The notes beneath the pieces were generated by a model. It was not told the origin of the DNA. It searched no databases and saw only the letters and a program-made list of their open reading frames with translations. Position numbers and translations under genes: made by a program. From RGIG3102 sp964369975 (lineage in GTDB: Bacteria > Bacillota > Clostridia > Oscillospirales > Ruminococcaceae): a stretch of 57,832 bases of DNA. How positions within the stretch are numbered: the first letter of the stretch is position 1; each line of letters starts with the position of its first letter. The stretch spans positions 1-57,832 of the forward strand of contig CAYJFZ010000011.1 of assembly GCA_964369975.1 (NCBI GenBank), written 5' to 3'. Shown here piece after piece: positions 41,446 to 50,751 of this stretch.

Positions 41446-42767
41446 TAGTCTTCTCCTCTTTGCCTAATAATTAATTTCATAGGTGTTCCCTCTAAACCGA
41501 AAACTTCCCTAATTTGATTTTCAATATATCGCTGATAAGAAAAATGGAACAATTCCTTTTTGTTGCAAAACACAACGAAAGTCGGTGGTCTTGTCGAAAT
41601 CTGTGTGATGTAGTAAATTTTAAGTCTTTTACCTTTATCACTTGGCGGTTGAACTCTCGCTGTAGCCCTTGCTAATATATCATTTAATACACCTGTTGTT
41701 GTTCTAAATGAGTTTTGCTCATCTACAAATTTTATAAGCTCAAATAATCTATCTATTCTTTGTCCTGTTTGAGCTGAAATAAATATAATAGGTGCATAAG
41801 ACATAAAGCTAAAGTCTTGCATTAGTTTTTTTCGCATAAGCTCCATTGTTTTATCATTTTTTTCTACTGCATCCCATTTATTAACAGCTATAATACAAGC
41901 CTTGCCTTGCTCGTGTGCAAAGCCTGCTATTTTAGAGTCTTGTTCAACAAAGCCTTGAGTTGCATCAATCATAATAACGCAAACCTTACTTCTTTCAACT
42001 GCTGCTAAAGCTCTTATAACAGCATACCTTTCTATACCCTCATCAACATTGCCCCTTTTTCTCATACCAGCTGTATCAGTGATAATAAATTTACCATGTT
42101 TATTTTCAATAAAGGCATCGACTGCATCACGGGTAGTGCCGCTTTCATCTCTTACTATCATCCTATCTTGACCTAAAATTTTATTAACAAGGCTTGATTT
42201 GCCTACATTAGGTCTTCCTATTATAGCAACAGAAATATCCTCATCCTCATCTTCGTCTTCTTGTGAGTAATTTATATGCTTAAAGCATTCATCTAAAATA
42301 TCGCCTGTGCCGTGACCGTGTACTGATGAAACAGGAAAAGGCTCGCCTATACCTAAGGAGTAAAAGTCATAAATATCATCTGGGACCCTTCCTACGGTAT
42401 CGCATTTATTCACTACTAAAACTGTAGGTTTACCACTTCTTAAAAGCATTGTCGATACTTCATAGTCAGTAGCCGTTACCCCACTTTTAATATCTGTTAC
42501 AAATAAAATAACATCTGCTGTATCAATAGCAATTTGCGCTTGCTGTCTTATATGTTTTAAAATACTATCATCGTTTACCATCTCAATACCACCGGTATCA
42601 ATTAGTAAAAACTCTTTATCAAGCCATGAGGCCTGTGCATAAATTCTATCCCTTGTAACGCCTGGGGTGTCTTCAATAATACTAATTCTTGCCCCGACTA
42701 ATTTATTAAATAATGTGCTTTTGCCTACATTTGGTCTGCCGACAATTGCCACAATCGGTTTTGCCAT
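41445..42767 (-). CDS. der: Ribosome biogenesis GTPase Der (EngA)
   Basis: A 440-residue protein with two tandem GTPase domains and a C-terminal KH-like domain (about 350-440). Domain 1: G1 GRPNVGKST (residues 9-17), DTGG, NKCD. Domain 2: G1 GRPNVGKSS near 184-192, DTAGMRKRG, NKWD. The acidic linker (QEDEDEDED) is normal. It acts in 50S subunit assembly. It lies 14 bases after the DUF512 gene and overlaps plsY, a common Firmicute order. Confidence 0.96.
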   Translation of the reverse strand: MAKPIVAIVGRPNVGKSTLFNKLVGARISIIEDTPGVTRDRIYAQASWLDKEFLLIDTGGIEMVNDDSILKHIRQQAQIAIDTADVILFVTDIKSGVTATDYEVSTMLLRSGKPTVLVVNKCDTVGRVPDDIYDFYSLGIGEPFPVSSVHGHGTGDILDECFKHINYSQEDEDEDEDISVAIIGRPNVGKSSLVNKILGQDRMIVRDESGTTRDAVDAFIENKHGKFIITDTAGMRKRGNVDEGIERYAVIRALAAVERSKVCVIMIDATQGFVEQDSKIAGFAHEQGKACIIAVNKWDAVEKNDKTMELMRKKLMQDFSFMSYAPIIFISAQTGQRIDRLFELIKFVDEQNSFRTTTGVLNDILARATARVQPPSDKGKRLKIYYITQISTRPPTFVVFCNKKELFHFSYQRYIENQIREVFGLEGTPMKLIIRQRGED

Positions 42768-42781
42768 ACATTATCCCTCCT

Positions 42782-44086
42782 TTATTGTGTAAATAATTCT
42801 TGTGCTAAAGAATATCCATCGTTTTTATAAAATTTCGTTTTAACTTTTAGTGCTGTTTGCACATCTTTAGGTGTTTTATCATCTAAGAATAAATCTTTTT
42901 CACTCCTTAGCATATCATCACATAAATACAAGGTATCGCTGATTAAATTGCCCTCTAATTGATTTATTAAATCTTTAGCTACTATCAGCCCTGTAACCCA
43001 TACATTACCTCCGAAAAAGTCATTTTTAATTCCGTGTACCTTTACATTGATTTCTGGGTAATCTTTATTAATTTTTGCAAAAACATCCTTTAGTAAAGGA
43101 TACATCGCCATACCTGTTGCAATATCTGCTATTACCTTTTTATTTTCAAGGCCTAAGTAGTCTACTTCATCAAAAAAGCCATCTAAAAACTGCCTTGTCA
43201 TCCCTACGCCATTTTCTATTTGCGCAAAATCGCCGTAGTACTTTGTATCAGGAATTTCTCTTTTTGCTAAAAAGAAGAATTCATCTGATAAATAAGTTAT
43301 TCTTTTGCCGTGTTTTTCATTAAAGTCTTTAGTTAATTCTTCTACTTTATCTATTACTTCGCCAGCTGTTTTTTCATCAAAAACTTCTAATTTTTCTAAG
43401 TTTTCTCTATACCTTGTTATGCCTATTGGCACTATCGCCACGCTCTGCACAGAAGGGTATAAACTTTGCAAATCTTTAATAGTTTTTTCTAATTCTTTGC
43501 CATCGTTTAAGTTTCTGCAAAGAACTATTTGAGTGTTCATTGTTATCCCACTATCGCTAAACTCTTTCATTATTTCATTGATTTCGCCTGCTTTTTTGTT
43601 TTTCATCATCCTAACTCTTAAATCTTCATTCGTTGTGTGAACAGAGATATTAATAGGCGAAATTTTTAAAAGTTTTATTCTTTCTTTTTCCCTTTGCGAA
43701 AGGTTTGTTAAAGTGATATAATTTCCAAATAAAAATGATAATCTTTCATCATCATCTTTAAAATACAAGCTTTCTCTTAAGCCTTTTGGCAACTGGTCAA
43801 CAAAGCAAAACACGCATTTATTTTTGCAAAAATGTTGCTCATCTATTAAATAAGTTTTAAAATCAAGACCTAAGTCTGTATATTCATCGTCTTTTTGAAT
43901 TTCTATATTTATTGTAGAATTTTGTCTTTTTATTACTAATTGTAATTTCATTTCTGTGGAGAAAAACATTAAATCTAACACATCAAACACTTCATTACCA
44001 TTAATGCTAATAATTTCATCTTGCTTTTGTATATTCGCTTTATAAGCTAAAGAATTTTTTTTAACATCATTTACTATAATAGCCAT
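42782..44086 (-). CDS. DUF512 radical SAM-like protein with PDZ domain
   Basis: A 434-residue protein of the conserved clostridial family with an N-terminal PDZ domain (about 3-70, NDVKKNSLAYKANIQKQDEI), a Cys cluster of radical SAM type (CKNKCVFC, about 88-95), and a C-terminal DUF512 domain. Signature segments include FVDQLPKGLRESLYFKDDD and VAIVPIGITRYRENL. The function is unknown; the CxxxCxxC motif suggests an iron-sulfur cluster. Its tight coupling to der and plsY is conserved in many Clostridia. Confidence 0.9.
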   Translation of the reverse strand: MAIIVNDVKKNSLAYKANIQKQDEIISINGNEVFDVLDLMFFSTEMKLQLVIKRQNSTINIEIQKDDEYTDLGLDFKTYLIDEQHFCKNKCVFCFVDQLPKGLRESLYFKDDDERLSFLFGNYITLTNLSQREKERIKLLKISPINISVHTTNEDLRVRMMKNKKAGEINEIMKEFSDSGITMNTQIVLCRNLNDGKELEKTIKDLQSLYPSVQSVAIVPIGITRYRENLEKLEVFDEKTAGEVIDKVEELTKDFNEKHGKRITYLSDEFFFLAKREIPDTKYYGDFAQIENGVGMTRQFLDGFFDEVDYLGLENKKVIADIATGMAMYPLLKDVFAKINKDYPEINVKVHGIKNDFFGGNVWVTGLIVAKDLINQLEGNLISDTLYLCDDMLRSEKDLFLDDKTPKDVQTALKVKTKFYKNDGYSLAQELFTQ

Positions 44087-44114
44087 AACGCTTCCCTCCT
44101 ATTATATTTATATA

Positions 44115-44123
44115 ATTATACCA
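44115..44123 (-). promoter_or_regulatory. Extended -10 promoter of the DUF512-der-plsY operon
   Basis: TGGTATAAT on the minus strand, 29 bases before the gene start. There is no good -35, as is common for extended -10 promoters. The same ATATGGTATAAT string precedes the PilZ gene. Confidence 0.6.
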
Positions 44124-44154
44124 TATTTAAAAAATAAATTCCACTAAATAAAAA

Positions 44155-44177
44155 AGGGATAGCAAAATACCATCCCT
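44155..44177 (-). terminator. Terminator after rpmF
   Basis: A short stem AGGGAT/ATCCCT with a 10-base loop is followed by CTTTTTTATTTAG on the minus strand. It lies 17 bases after the rpmF stop. Confidence 0.75.
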
Positions 44178-44193
44178 CGTTTTAGTTGTAAAA

Positions 44194-44376
44194 TTAAGCT
44201 TCTTTTACAATTACTGCTCTACCTTTGTAGTATCCACATGCTTTACATACTTTATGTGGTAATGTTAATTCTCCACATTGTGTACATTTTACAAAAGCTG
44301 GTGCAGACAATTTCCAAACATTTGACCTTCTCTTGTCTCTTCTTGCTTTTGATACTTTCCTTTTTGGTACTGCCAT
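44194..44376 (-). CDS. rpmF: 50S ribosomal protein L32
   Basis: A 60-residue ribosomal protein of the zinc-binding type (CTQC and CKAC). The N-terminal MAVPKRKVSKARRDKRRSN signature is clear. It follows the YceD gene by 15 bases; this pair is conserved widely and reflects co-expression with 50S assembly. Confidence 0.96.
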   Translation of the reverse strand: MAVPKRKVSKARRDKRRSNVWKLSAPAFVKCTQCGELTLPHKVCKACGYYKGRAVIVKEA

Positions 44377-44391
44377 CTATAAGCACCTCCT

Positions 44392-44895
44392 CTAATCGTC
44401 GTTTTCTTCACTTAGTAGTTGTTTTAAGACTGCAAGCCTTGGGTCTATAACTTCTGTGTTACAATCGCAATTTTCTTCTTTTGGCCTTGCACATATAGGG
44501 CAAAGACCTTTACAATCATCACTACAGACTAAGACCTGAGGAATTTCCAGTGATAGTTCCTGTATTACGAGTTGTTTTATGTCAAGTGTCATATCGCTGC
44601 TTATTGGAATTTCCTCCATAAGATGTGTGAGCATCGAAGAAGATATTACAAATTCTTGCAAAACATCAAAATCTTTTAAAAACAGCTTTAAACATCTTGC
44701 ACAAGTACACTCGGCTCTTGCTTTAATTAAAAGAGATACAGTTATTTGCCTGTCTTGCACTAAGTTTACTTGTACGCTAACAGGAGAAATAAATATTGCA
44801 TCTGGGTTCACATTTTCTTCTGATAAATCAAAAGAAAATTTAAGCTGTTTTTCGTTTTCATTTTTTGTGAAAACATCTTTTAAATTAATTAACAT
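44392..44895 (-). CDS. YceD family protein (DUF177), 23S rRNA accumulation factor
   Basis: A 167-residue protein of the DUF177/YceD family, usually encoded just before rpmF and needed for normal 23S rRNA levels in plants and bacteria. Cys pairs appear in CTCARC (about 101-106) and in CSDDCKGLCPIC with further Cys in NCDC near 140-160. The C-terminal segment DPRLAVLKQLLSEEND is typical. It is the first gene of the yceD-rpmF transcript. Confidence 0.9.
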   Translation of the reverse strand: MLINLKDVFTKNENEKQLKFSFDLSEENVNPDAIFISPVSVQVNLVQDRQITVSLLIKARAECTCARCLKLFLKDFDVLQEFVISSSMLTHLMEEIPISSDMTLDIKQLVIQELSLEIPQVLVCSDDCKGLCPICARPKEENCDCNTEVIDPRLAVLKQLLSEENDD

Positions 44896-44921
44896 AAAGC
44901 ACCTCTTTAGGTTACTTAAAC

Positions 44922-44950
44922 ATTATATATATCTTTACTGCTTTTGTCAA
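44922..44950 (-). promoter_or_regulatory. Perfect consensus sigma-A promoter of yceD-rpmF
   Basis: TTGACA (44945-44950) and TATAAT (44922-44927) on the minus strand are exactly 17 bases apart; the start codon is 26 bases downstream. Confidence 0.85.
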
Positions 44951-44963
44951 GTTTTTTTTAATT

Positions 44964-45008
44964 AAAAAGACAGCATTTTGCTTATAATGAAGCAAAACCT
45001 GCCTTTTT
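44964..45008 (-). terminator. Probable terminator after the P-loop protein gene
   Basis: A long stem (AAAAAG.CAG..TTTTGCTT with complementary arm, two short mismatches, 6-base loop) is followed by TTTTTAATTAAAAAA on the minus strand. It lies 14 bases past the stop codon. Confidence 0.75.
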
Positions 45009-45022
45009 AGTTAATTATGTAA

Positions 45023-45424
45023 TTATAAATACTTGCTTACTGATAAAGGTAGAGTTTCAACTGCTGCTGAAACAGTAAAAGTAACTTCGATATTTGGAGT
45101 TAATTCATCTATTTTAGAAAGTAAATTGCCAAAGCCTTCAAGGTCGCTGTTACCTACTCTTAAAATACCATCCATAAAGATTTTTTCAATATCGTAGTTG
45201 CCTGCTAATACGCCACAGAAAAATCCGTAAAACTTATCATAGCTATCGATTGAATATTCATTTAATTCCATAACTCTTATAGCTGTAGAGATGTTGTATG
45301 TGTATTCCATTGATTTTTCAATAAATACAACGCTACCTTTCATCTCTTGTACACTTTCGTTTACAAGCTCAACTATTTTTTTTGTTTTGCCGCTACCTTT
45401 TGTACCTACTATTAATTTAATCAT
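45023..45424 (-). CDS. Small P-loop NTPase of unknown function
   Basis: A 133-residue protein with Walker A GTKGSGKT (residues 7-14) near the N-terminus. It is predicted to fold as a compact P-loop protein (IKLIVGT strand, helix KKIVELVNESV). The family is conserved in Clostridia and is often called ATP-binding protein or mislabelled twitching motility protein PilT; no real PilT domain is visible. I start at ATG 45424, because GGAGGT precedes it by 7 bases and the upstream TTG alternative would overlap that site. It lies 32 bases after pgi and is probably co-transcribed. Confidence 0.78.
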   Translation of the reverse strand: MIKLIVGTKGSGKTKKIVELVNESVQEMKGSVVFIEKSMEYTYNISTAIRVMELNEYSIDSYDKFYGFFCGVLAGNYDIEKIFMDGILRVGNSDLEGFGNLLSKIDELTPNIEVTFTVSAAVETLPLSVSKYL

Positions 45425-45456
45425 AATCTTTACCTCCAAAATTTTTTATATTAAAT

Positions 45457-46791
45457 TTAATCATTTAATTTTTCTTCTAATTGCTTTCTTTTTTCCTCAA
45501 AGCCTTCTTTACCTAAAAGGGCAAACATATTCTCTTTATAAGCTTCAACTCCCGGCTGATTAAAAGGATTTACTCCTAAAAGGTAGCCTGAAATTGCACA
45601 AGCTTTTTCAAAAAAGTATATTAAATAGCCTAAGGTGTACTCATTTTTTTCTTCTAAGGATAATACGATATTAGGAACATTCCCATCGGTGTGCGCTAAG
45701 ATAGTACCTTGCATTGCCTTTTGATTTATCTTTGACATATTTTGATTTGCTAAGAAGTTTAAGCCATCAAAATTTTCTTTTGATAAGTCAATAAACAAAT
45801 CTTCTTTATGATTTTTAAATTCAACTACAGTCTCAAAAATGTTTCTTTGTCCATCTTGGATAAACTGGCCCATTGAATGTAAATCCGTTGAAAAAATAAC
45901 GCTCGCTGGGAAAATACCTTTTTGGTCTTTACCCTCACTTTCGCCATAGAGCTGTTTAAACCATTCATTCATCATAGTAAAATCAGGCTCATAGCTTGCC
46001 ATTATTTCTGTTGTCTTGCCTTTTCTATATAGAATATTTCTTGCCGCTGCATAGTTATAGCAATCGTTTACTTTATTTTCATTAAAATCTTCGGTTGCTT
46101 TTTGTGCGCCCTTCATTAATTCATCAATACTAAAGCCTGCTGCTGCAATTGGCAGTAAGCCAACAGCAGTTAAAACAGAAAATCTTCCACCTACATCATC
46201 AGGAATACAAAATTTCTCATACCCTTCTAAATCTGCTAAGGACTTTAAAGTACCTTTATTTTTATCAGTAGTTGCATAAATTCTTTGTTTTGCACCTTCT
46301 TTTGTGTATTTTTCTTCCATATACTTTTTAAATACTCTAAAAGCTAAGGCTGGCTCTGTAGTCGTGCCAGATTTTGAGATAACATTAACACTAACTCTTT
46401 TCCCCTCGCATACTTTAAGAATATTATTTAAATATGATGGACTTATGTTATTTCCCACAAAATACACTTTTAATTTATTTTCATCTAAATTATTATAATA
46501 AACGCTACCTAAAAATTCTATCGCAGCCCTTGCACCAAGATATGAGCCACCTATACCGATAACTATTAATACATCGCTATCATTTTTAATTTTTTGTGCA
46601 GCTTTTTTTATCCTATCAAATTCTTCTTTATCGTAATCAAAAGGCAAATTGAGCCAGCCCAAATAATCACTCCCAGCACCTTTTTTTTCGTGCAGGATAT
46701 CGTGGCACAGCTCAATTGTTGTATATATATTATTAAATTCTTCATCGCTTATGAATTTTTTTAAGTATTTACCATTAAATTTTACAGCCAT
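45457..46791 (-). CDS. pgi: Glucose-6-phosphate isomerase
   Basis: A 444-residue glycolytic enzyme that interconverts glucose-6-phosphate and fructose-6-phosphate. Conserved segments are VIGIGGSYLGARAAIEFLG (about 78-96), ISKSGTTTEPALAFR (about 139-153), DVGGRFSVLTAVGLLP and QPGVEAYKENMFALLG near the C-terminus. ATG 46791 is chosen because AGAGGG lies at proper spacing; ATG 46797 directly abuts that site. Confidence 0.95.
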   Translation of the reverse strand: MAVKFNGKYLKKFISDEEFNNIYTTIELCHDILHEKKGAGSDYLGWLNLPFDYDKEEFDRIKKAAQKIKNDSDVLIVIGIGGSYLGARAAIEFLGSVYYNNLDENKLKVYFVGNNISPSYLNNILKVCEGKRVSVNVISKSGTTTEPALAFRVFKKYMEEKYTKEGAKQRIYATTDKNKGTLKSLADLEGYEKFCIPDDVGGRFSVLTAVGLLPIAAAGFSIDELMKGAQKATEDFNENKVNDCYNYAAARNILYRKGKTTEIMASYEPDFTMMNEWFKQLYGESEGKDQKGIFPASVIFSTDLHSMGQFIQDGQRNIFETVVEFKNHKEDLFIDLSKENFDGLNFLANQNMSKINQKAMQGTILAHTDGNVPNIVLSLEEKNEYTLGYLIYFFEKACAISGYLLGVNPFNQPGVEAYKENMFALLGKEGFEEKRKQLEEKLND

Positions 46792-46833
46792 AAGCATCCC
46801 TCTACTTTTCTATTCATTTCTATTTATACATTT

Positions 46834-46863
46834 ATAATACACTAATTTAAGAATGTATGTCAA
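46834..46863 (-). promoter_or_regulatory. Promoter of pgi
   Basis: TTGACA (46858-46863) and TATTAT (46834-46839) on the minus strand, 18-base spacer, about 43 bases before the start codon. Confidence 0.65.
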
Positions 46864-46890
46864 CTCATTTTGCCACTTTTAGCATATTGA

Positions 46891-48147
46891 TTACATCTGC
46901 CCTATGTACTTTGTTAAAAGTGCCAAAGCATTAGAAAAATCCATTTTTTCAACATCTTCACTTAGGACTATATCATACTCTCCTATTTTTTCAGTTTCTG
47001 TGTATAAAGATATACTTCCCACTTTCATCCCTTTTTGCATAGGTGCTTGAATATAAGAAGCTAAATCCACTTGGTAGCTTAAGTTTGAAGTGCTTGCTTT
47101 TACAAATAATAAATTCTGCGGTACACTAAATTCAATGCCTACAGTTTGATTTAATGCATTCTTAGTATCTACTTGTAAAGGTATATTACTTGTATCTGGA
47201 AAAGGCTTTGTTTCAAAGTTAGTAAAACCAAAGTCAAGTAGCTTTTTACTTGCTGAAAATCTTTCTTGACTGCTATTCGAGCCCAGTACAACACTTATAA
47301 GCGACATTCCGTCCCTTACAGCAGAGGCAGTAAGGCATACTCCTGCCCCACTCGTTGTGCCTGTTTTAAGCCCAGTTATCCCTGGATAGGATTGCAGTAG
47401 TTTATTAGTATTAACTATTTGAGTTTCACCATCTCTTAAATAATCCACCCATATTGTTGTATACTCAAAAATCTCAGGATGCTTTATTAATTCACTCGCC
47501 ATAATGCTTACATCTCTCGCTGTGGAATAATGCCCCTGTGCATCAAGGCCACAGGCATTCACAAAGTTTGTATTATTCATCCCAAGCTGTCTTGCTCTTT
47601 CATTCATCATCCCGCAAAAGGCTTCTTCACTTCCAGCAACAAATTCTGCAAGGGCGACCGCTGCATCATTTGCTGATGAAACAGCCACAGCTTTTAATAA
47701 CTCATCAACTGTAAACACTTCACCCGGCTCAAGCCAAATTTGACTCCCACCCATAGAAAAGGCGTGATTTGATATTGGCACAATATCAGAAAGAGTAAAT
47801 TTTCCACTCTTTAGTTGCTCAATTACTAAAAGCATTGTCATCACTTTAGTAATTGAGGCTATAGCCACTTGCTCATCAGCATTTTTTTCATACAATACCT
47901 GACCTGTTGAAGTTTCTATTAATATGGCGTTTGTGCACTGCAAATCAAAATCACTGGGAGTTGCTATTTTTTCTATGTAGCTATCGGCATTTGCCATAGC
48001 CTCGATTATCACAGGATTAAAAACATTCACGGCCTCGTTTTCGTAAATAGAGGTATCTTCTGGTATTAATTCTCTTTGTGCATAAGCAGTTGTGCAAAAA
48101 GAGAAAAAAATAGCAAAACTTAAAAAAACACATATTATTTTCTTCAT
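46891..48147 (-). CDS. D-alanyl-D-alanine carboxypeptidase (S11 family)
   Basis: A 418-residue exported penicillin-binding protein of the DacA/DacF type that trims the terminal D-Ala of peptidoglycan peptides. The signal peptide ends at AYA (residue 23). Catalytic motifs: SITK (Ser98, Lys101), SAN (158-160) and KTG (261-263). A C-terminal PBP5-like beta domain follows after about 300. I start at ATG 48147 with AAGGAG 6 bases upstream, which gives a clean signal peptide. A hydrophobic C-terminal anchor is not obvious. Confidence 0.93.
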   Translation of the reverse strand: MKKIICVFLSFAIFFSFCTTAYAQRELIPEDTSIYENEAVNVFNPVIIEAMANADSYIEKIATPSDFDLQCTNAILIETSTGQVLYEKNADEQVAIASITKVMTMLLVIEQLKSGKFTLSDIVPISNHAFSMGGSQIWLEPGEVFTVDELLKAVAVSSANDAAVALAEFVAGSEEAFCGMMNERARQLGMNNTNFVNACGLDAQGHYSTARDVSIMASELIKHPEIFEYTTIWVDYLRDGETQIVNTNKLLQSYPGITGLKTGTTSGAGVCLTASAVRDGMSLISVVLGSNSSQERFSASKKLLDFGFTNFETKPFPDTSNIPLQVDTKNALNQTVGIEFSVPQNLLFVKASTSNLSYQVDLASYIQAPMQKGMKVGSISLYTETEKIGEYDIVLSEDVEKMDFSNALALLTKYIGQM

Positions 48148-48225
48148 AATATTCTCCTTGAATTTTAGAGTATTAATTTTCACTTTATATATCTTATGAT
48201 AAAAATGATAATATTATTAAACTTA

Positions 48226-48254
48226 TTGTTATTTTAAAAAATATTTGATATAAT
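48226..48254 (+). promoter_or_regulatory. Promoter of mtaB
   Basis: TTGTTA (48226-48231) and TATAAT (48249-48254), 17-base spacer ending in TGA (extended -10); ATG 32 bases downstream. Confidence 0.75.
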
Positions 48255-48285
48255 ATTATGACAATATAAAACTAAAGAGGTATAG

Positions 48286-49572
48286 ATGAAAGTTTGTTTT
48301 TTAACTTTAGGCTGTAAGGTAAACCAGCAAGAGACAGCCGCTATGATAGAGATATTTAAAAACAACGGCTGCAGTATTGCAAAAGATAGTGAAGTAGCCG
48401 ATGTTTACATAGTAAATAGCTGTACTGTGACTTTAAGCGGAGATAAAAAAAGTATACAGTGGATAAATAAAAAAAGAAATGAAAATAAGGATAGCGTTAT
48501 TGTATTATGTGGCTGTATGCCTCAGGCTTTTCCACAAAAAGCTATGGAAGTTAATAATGCTGATATTATAATAGGCACTAAAAATAAGGGCGAAATTTAT
48601 AATTTAGTAACTGAGTTTATAAAAACTAAAAAAAGACATATTGACATCCCTTCATACGATGAATTAAATAGCTTTGAAGAACTGCCTTTAGCAAAAGATT
48701 CTTTACACACGAGGGCATTTTTAAAAGTGCAAGATGGCTGTAGTAGAAACTGTGCTTTTTGCATAATCCCAAAAGCAAGGGGTAAGGTTAGAAGTAGGAC
48801 TATTGAAAATATAAGACAACAAGCTGAAAAATTAGCCCTTTCACATAATGAAATTGTATTGACAGGAGTAAATATTTCTTGCTATGGTCAAGATTTAGGC
48901 AATAACATCTGTGATGTAGTTGAAAATTTAAGTGAAATAGAAGGCATTGAAAGAATAAGAATAGGCTCACTTGAAATAGACTTATTCACTGATGAAATGC
49001 TTTATAGACTAAGTAAGCTTGAAAAGTTTTGTGCGCATTTTCATCTATCTTTACAAAGTGGCTGTGATAAAACTTTAAAGGAAATGAACAGGCTGTATGA
49101 CACTGAATTTTTTTCAAAAAAATTAGCTGTTATTAATGAATATTTTACAAAGCCATCTTTTACTACTGATATTATAGTAGGCTTTCCAAACGAAAGCGAA
49201 GAAGATTTCCTGCAAAGTGTAAGATATATGCAAAAATGCCAGTTTTTAAAAGTGCATGTTTTTTCTTATTCAAAAAGAGAAGGCACTACCGCCTTTAGTA
49301 TGGACAATCAAATCCCTGAAAACATAAAGCAAGACAGAAATAAAACCATGACTTTTAAAAGCAATCAAGTTAGACAAAAAATAATGCAAGACTTTATTGG
49401 CTTTCATGACAATGTGCTACTTGAAAAAAAGACAAAAGACGGCTATTTTACCGGCTATACTACAAGATACATCCCTGTATTATTAAAGGATACAGGCTAT
49501 AAAAAAGGCGAGATTGTAAATATTGAACTAATCGGTATACAGGGCGATAAAATGATAGCAAAACCTTTATAA
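48286..49572 (+). CDS. mtaB: tRNA t6A37 methylthiotransferase MtaB
   Basis: A 428-residue radical SAM enzyme that adds a methylthio group to t6A at tRNA position 37 to form ms2t6A. The N-terminal UPF0004 domain has three Cys (LGCKVNQQE, NSCTVTLSG, CGCMPQ), the radical SAM cluster CSRNCAFC follows at about 146-153, and a TRAM-like C-terminus ends the protein. MtaB rather than MiaB is inferred from the GCKVNQQE opening. It is monocistronic with a promoter and terminator of its own. Confidence 0.92.
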   Translation: MKVCFLTLGCKVNQQETAAMIEIFKNNGCSIAKDSEVADVYIVNSCTVTLSGDKKSIQWINKKRNENKDSVIVLCGCMPQAFPQKAMEVNNADIIIGTKNKGEIYNLVTEFIKTKKRHIDIPSYDELNSFEELPLAKDSLHTRAFLKVQDGCSRNCAFCIIPKARGKVRSRTIENIRQQAEKLALSHNEIVLTGVNISCYGQDLGNNICDVVENLSEIEGIERIRIGSLEIDLFTDEMLYRLSKLEKFCAHFHLSLQSGCDKTLKEMNRLYDTEFFSKKLAVINEYFTKPSFTTDIIVGFPNESEEDFLQSVRYMQKCQFLKVHVFSYSKREGTTAFSMDNQIPENIKQDRNKTMTFKSNQVRQKIMQDFIGFHDNVLLEKKTKDGYFTGYTTRYIPVLLKDTGYKKGEIVNIELIGIQGDKMIAKPL

Positions 49573-49579
49573 TTAAATA

Positions 49580-49610
49580 AAAAACAGATAGTTTTAAACT
49601 ATCTGTTTTT
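49580..49610. terminator. Bidirectional terminator after mtaB
   Basis: A perfect inverted repeat AAAAACAGATAGTTT with its complement lies around a single central base, with T-tracts on both sides. It directly abuts the stop codon of the convergent HD-GYP gene. Confidence 0.88.
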
Positions 49611-50741
49611 TTAATTGTTTAATAATTTTACAGGATAAAACTCGCTACTACACATTACAAACTTTTCCCCTACTTGCACAATAGGATATTTTATATCTAA
49701 AGGCAGTACCCTTTTAATTACGGCAATACTTTTATCATTCATCAAAACATTTGAGCCTGCTAAACTTGCACTTATATTTTGAATAAATAACTTTGCTAAA
49801 TCGCTATCAAAGCTGTTTGAGAAGTCATTGAGCATAATATCGCAAACTTCAAAAGGGGTATATTCATCCTTATAAACCCTTTTTGAGGTCAGTGCATCAT
49901 ACACATCTGTTATCGCTGTTATTTTTGAGAATAGGTCTATCTCATTTCCTTTTAAGGCATCGGGATAGCCCTCGCCATTTATTTTTTCATGGTGGTGGCG
50001 AACACCTCTTAAAACAGCCTCGCTAAAATTCTCACTATCCTTTGTTAATAAATCATAAGAATAAACAGGATGCAGTTTTATAATTTCAAATTCTTCTTTA
50101 GTTAGTTTTCTTGGTGCATCTAATATTTCTTTAGGGATCTTTGTTTTGCCTATATCGTGCAACAAACCTATTAAAATTAAATCCCTTACTTGGTACTCTT
50201 TTAAGTAAAGCCAGCGAGCAAACAAGCCATTCAAAACACTCACATTTGTAGAATGCACTTCTAATTCTTCGTGCATAGGCCTTGGCATATTTACACTTTT
50301 TAGTATATCTTGAGTGCCTATTTCTTTTAATTTTTCTACTGCGTTTTTTTGCAAAGTATTAACATCTTCAAATGTTATAACTTCTTTATTTTTAACATCG
50401 TTTATAAATTCGCCCACACTGCTCGTTAGCTTAACATAGCCTTTTGTATGCGTATAAAATTTATTGATTATTTTTTTAGGTGGCTCTTCTTCTTTTTCTT
50501 CTACCTTATTTAAAAGATTATGCCTTTGGATTAGTTTTTCATAAGTAGCATTTGAAACTCTAATTGAATTATTTTCAGTATTAAACTTTTTTAGTCTTTC
50601 AAACTTTATTTGTGTTAAAACTTCGCCCTGTGCTAAAAGGACGACTTTTCCTGTGTGATTATAAATTGTATCGTTAATCGGCATATCAATATACAGATAG
50701 TCCATTGATATGCTTTTTAGCCCAGGTGTAAATTCTGACAT
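49611..50741 (-). CDS. HD-GYP domain cyclic-di-GMP phosphodiesterase
   Basis: A 376-residue protein with an N-terminal region of unknown fold (about 1-160) and a C-terminal HD-GYP domain. The metal-binding HD pair is His195-Asp196 (GLLHDIGKTKIP), and the HHE...GYP motif is intact (His250, His251, Gly258-Tyr-Pro260), so hydrolysis of c-di-GMP to GMP is expected. No receiver or membrane helix is visible. It follows the PilZ gene by 10 bases, so a receptor and a degrading enzyme for the same signal share one transcript. Confidence 0.9.
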   Translation of the reverse strand: MSEFTPGLKSISMDYLYIDMPINDTIYNHTGKVVLLAQGEVLTQIKFERLKKFNTENNSIRVSNATYEKLIQRHNLLNKVEEKEEEPPKKIINKFYTHTKGYVKLTSSVGEFINDVKNKEVITFEDVNTLQKNAVEKLKEIGTQDILKSVNMPRPMHEELEVHSTNVSVLNGLFARWLYLKEYQVRDLILIGLLHDIGKTKIPKEILDAPRKLTKEEFEIIKLHPVYSYDLLTKDSENFSEAVLRGVRHHHEKINGEGYPDALKGNEIDLFSKITAITDVYDALTSKRVYKDEYTPFEVCDIMLNDFSNSFDSDLAKLFIQNISASLAGSNVLMNDKSIAVIKRVLPLDIKYPIVQVGEKFVMCSSEFYPVKLLNN

Positions 50742-50751
50742 ACCTTCTCCT

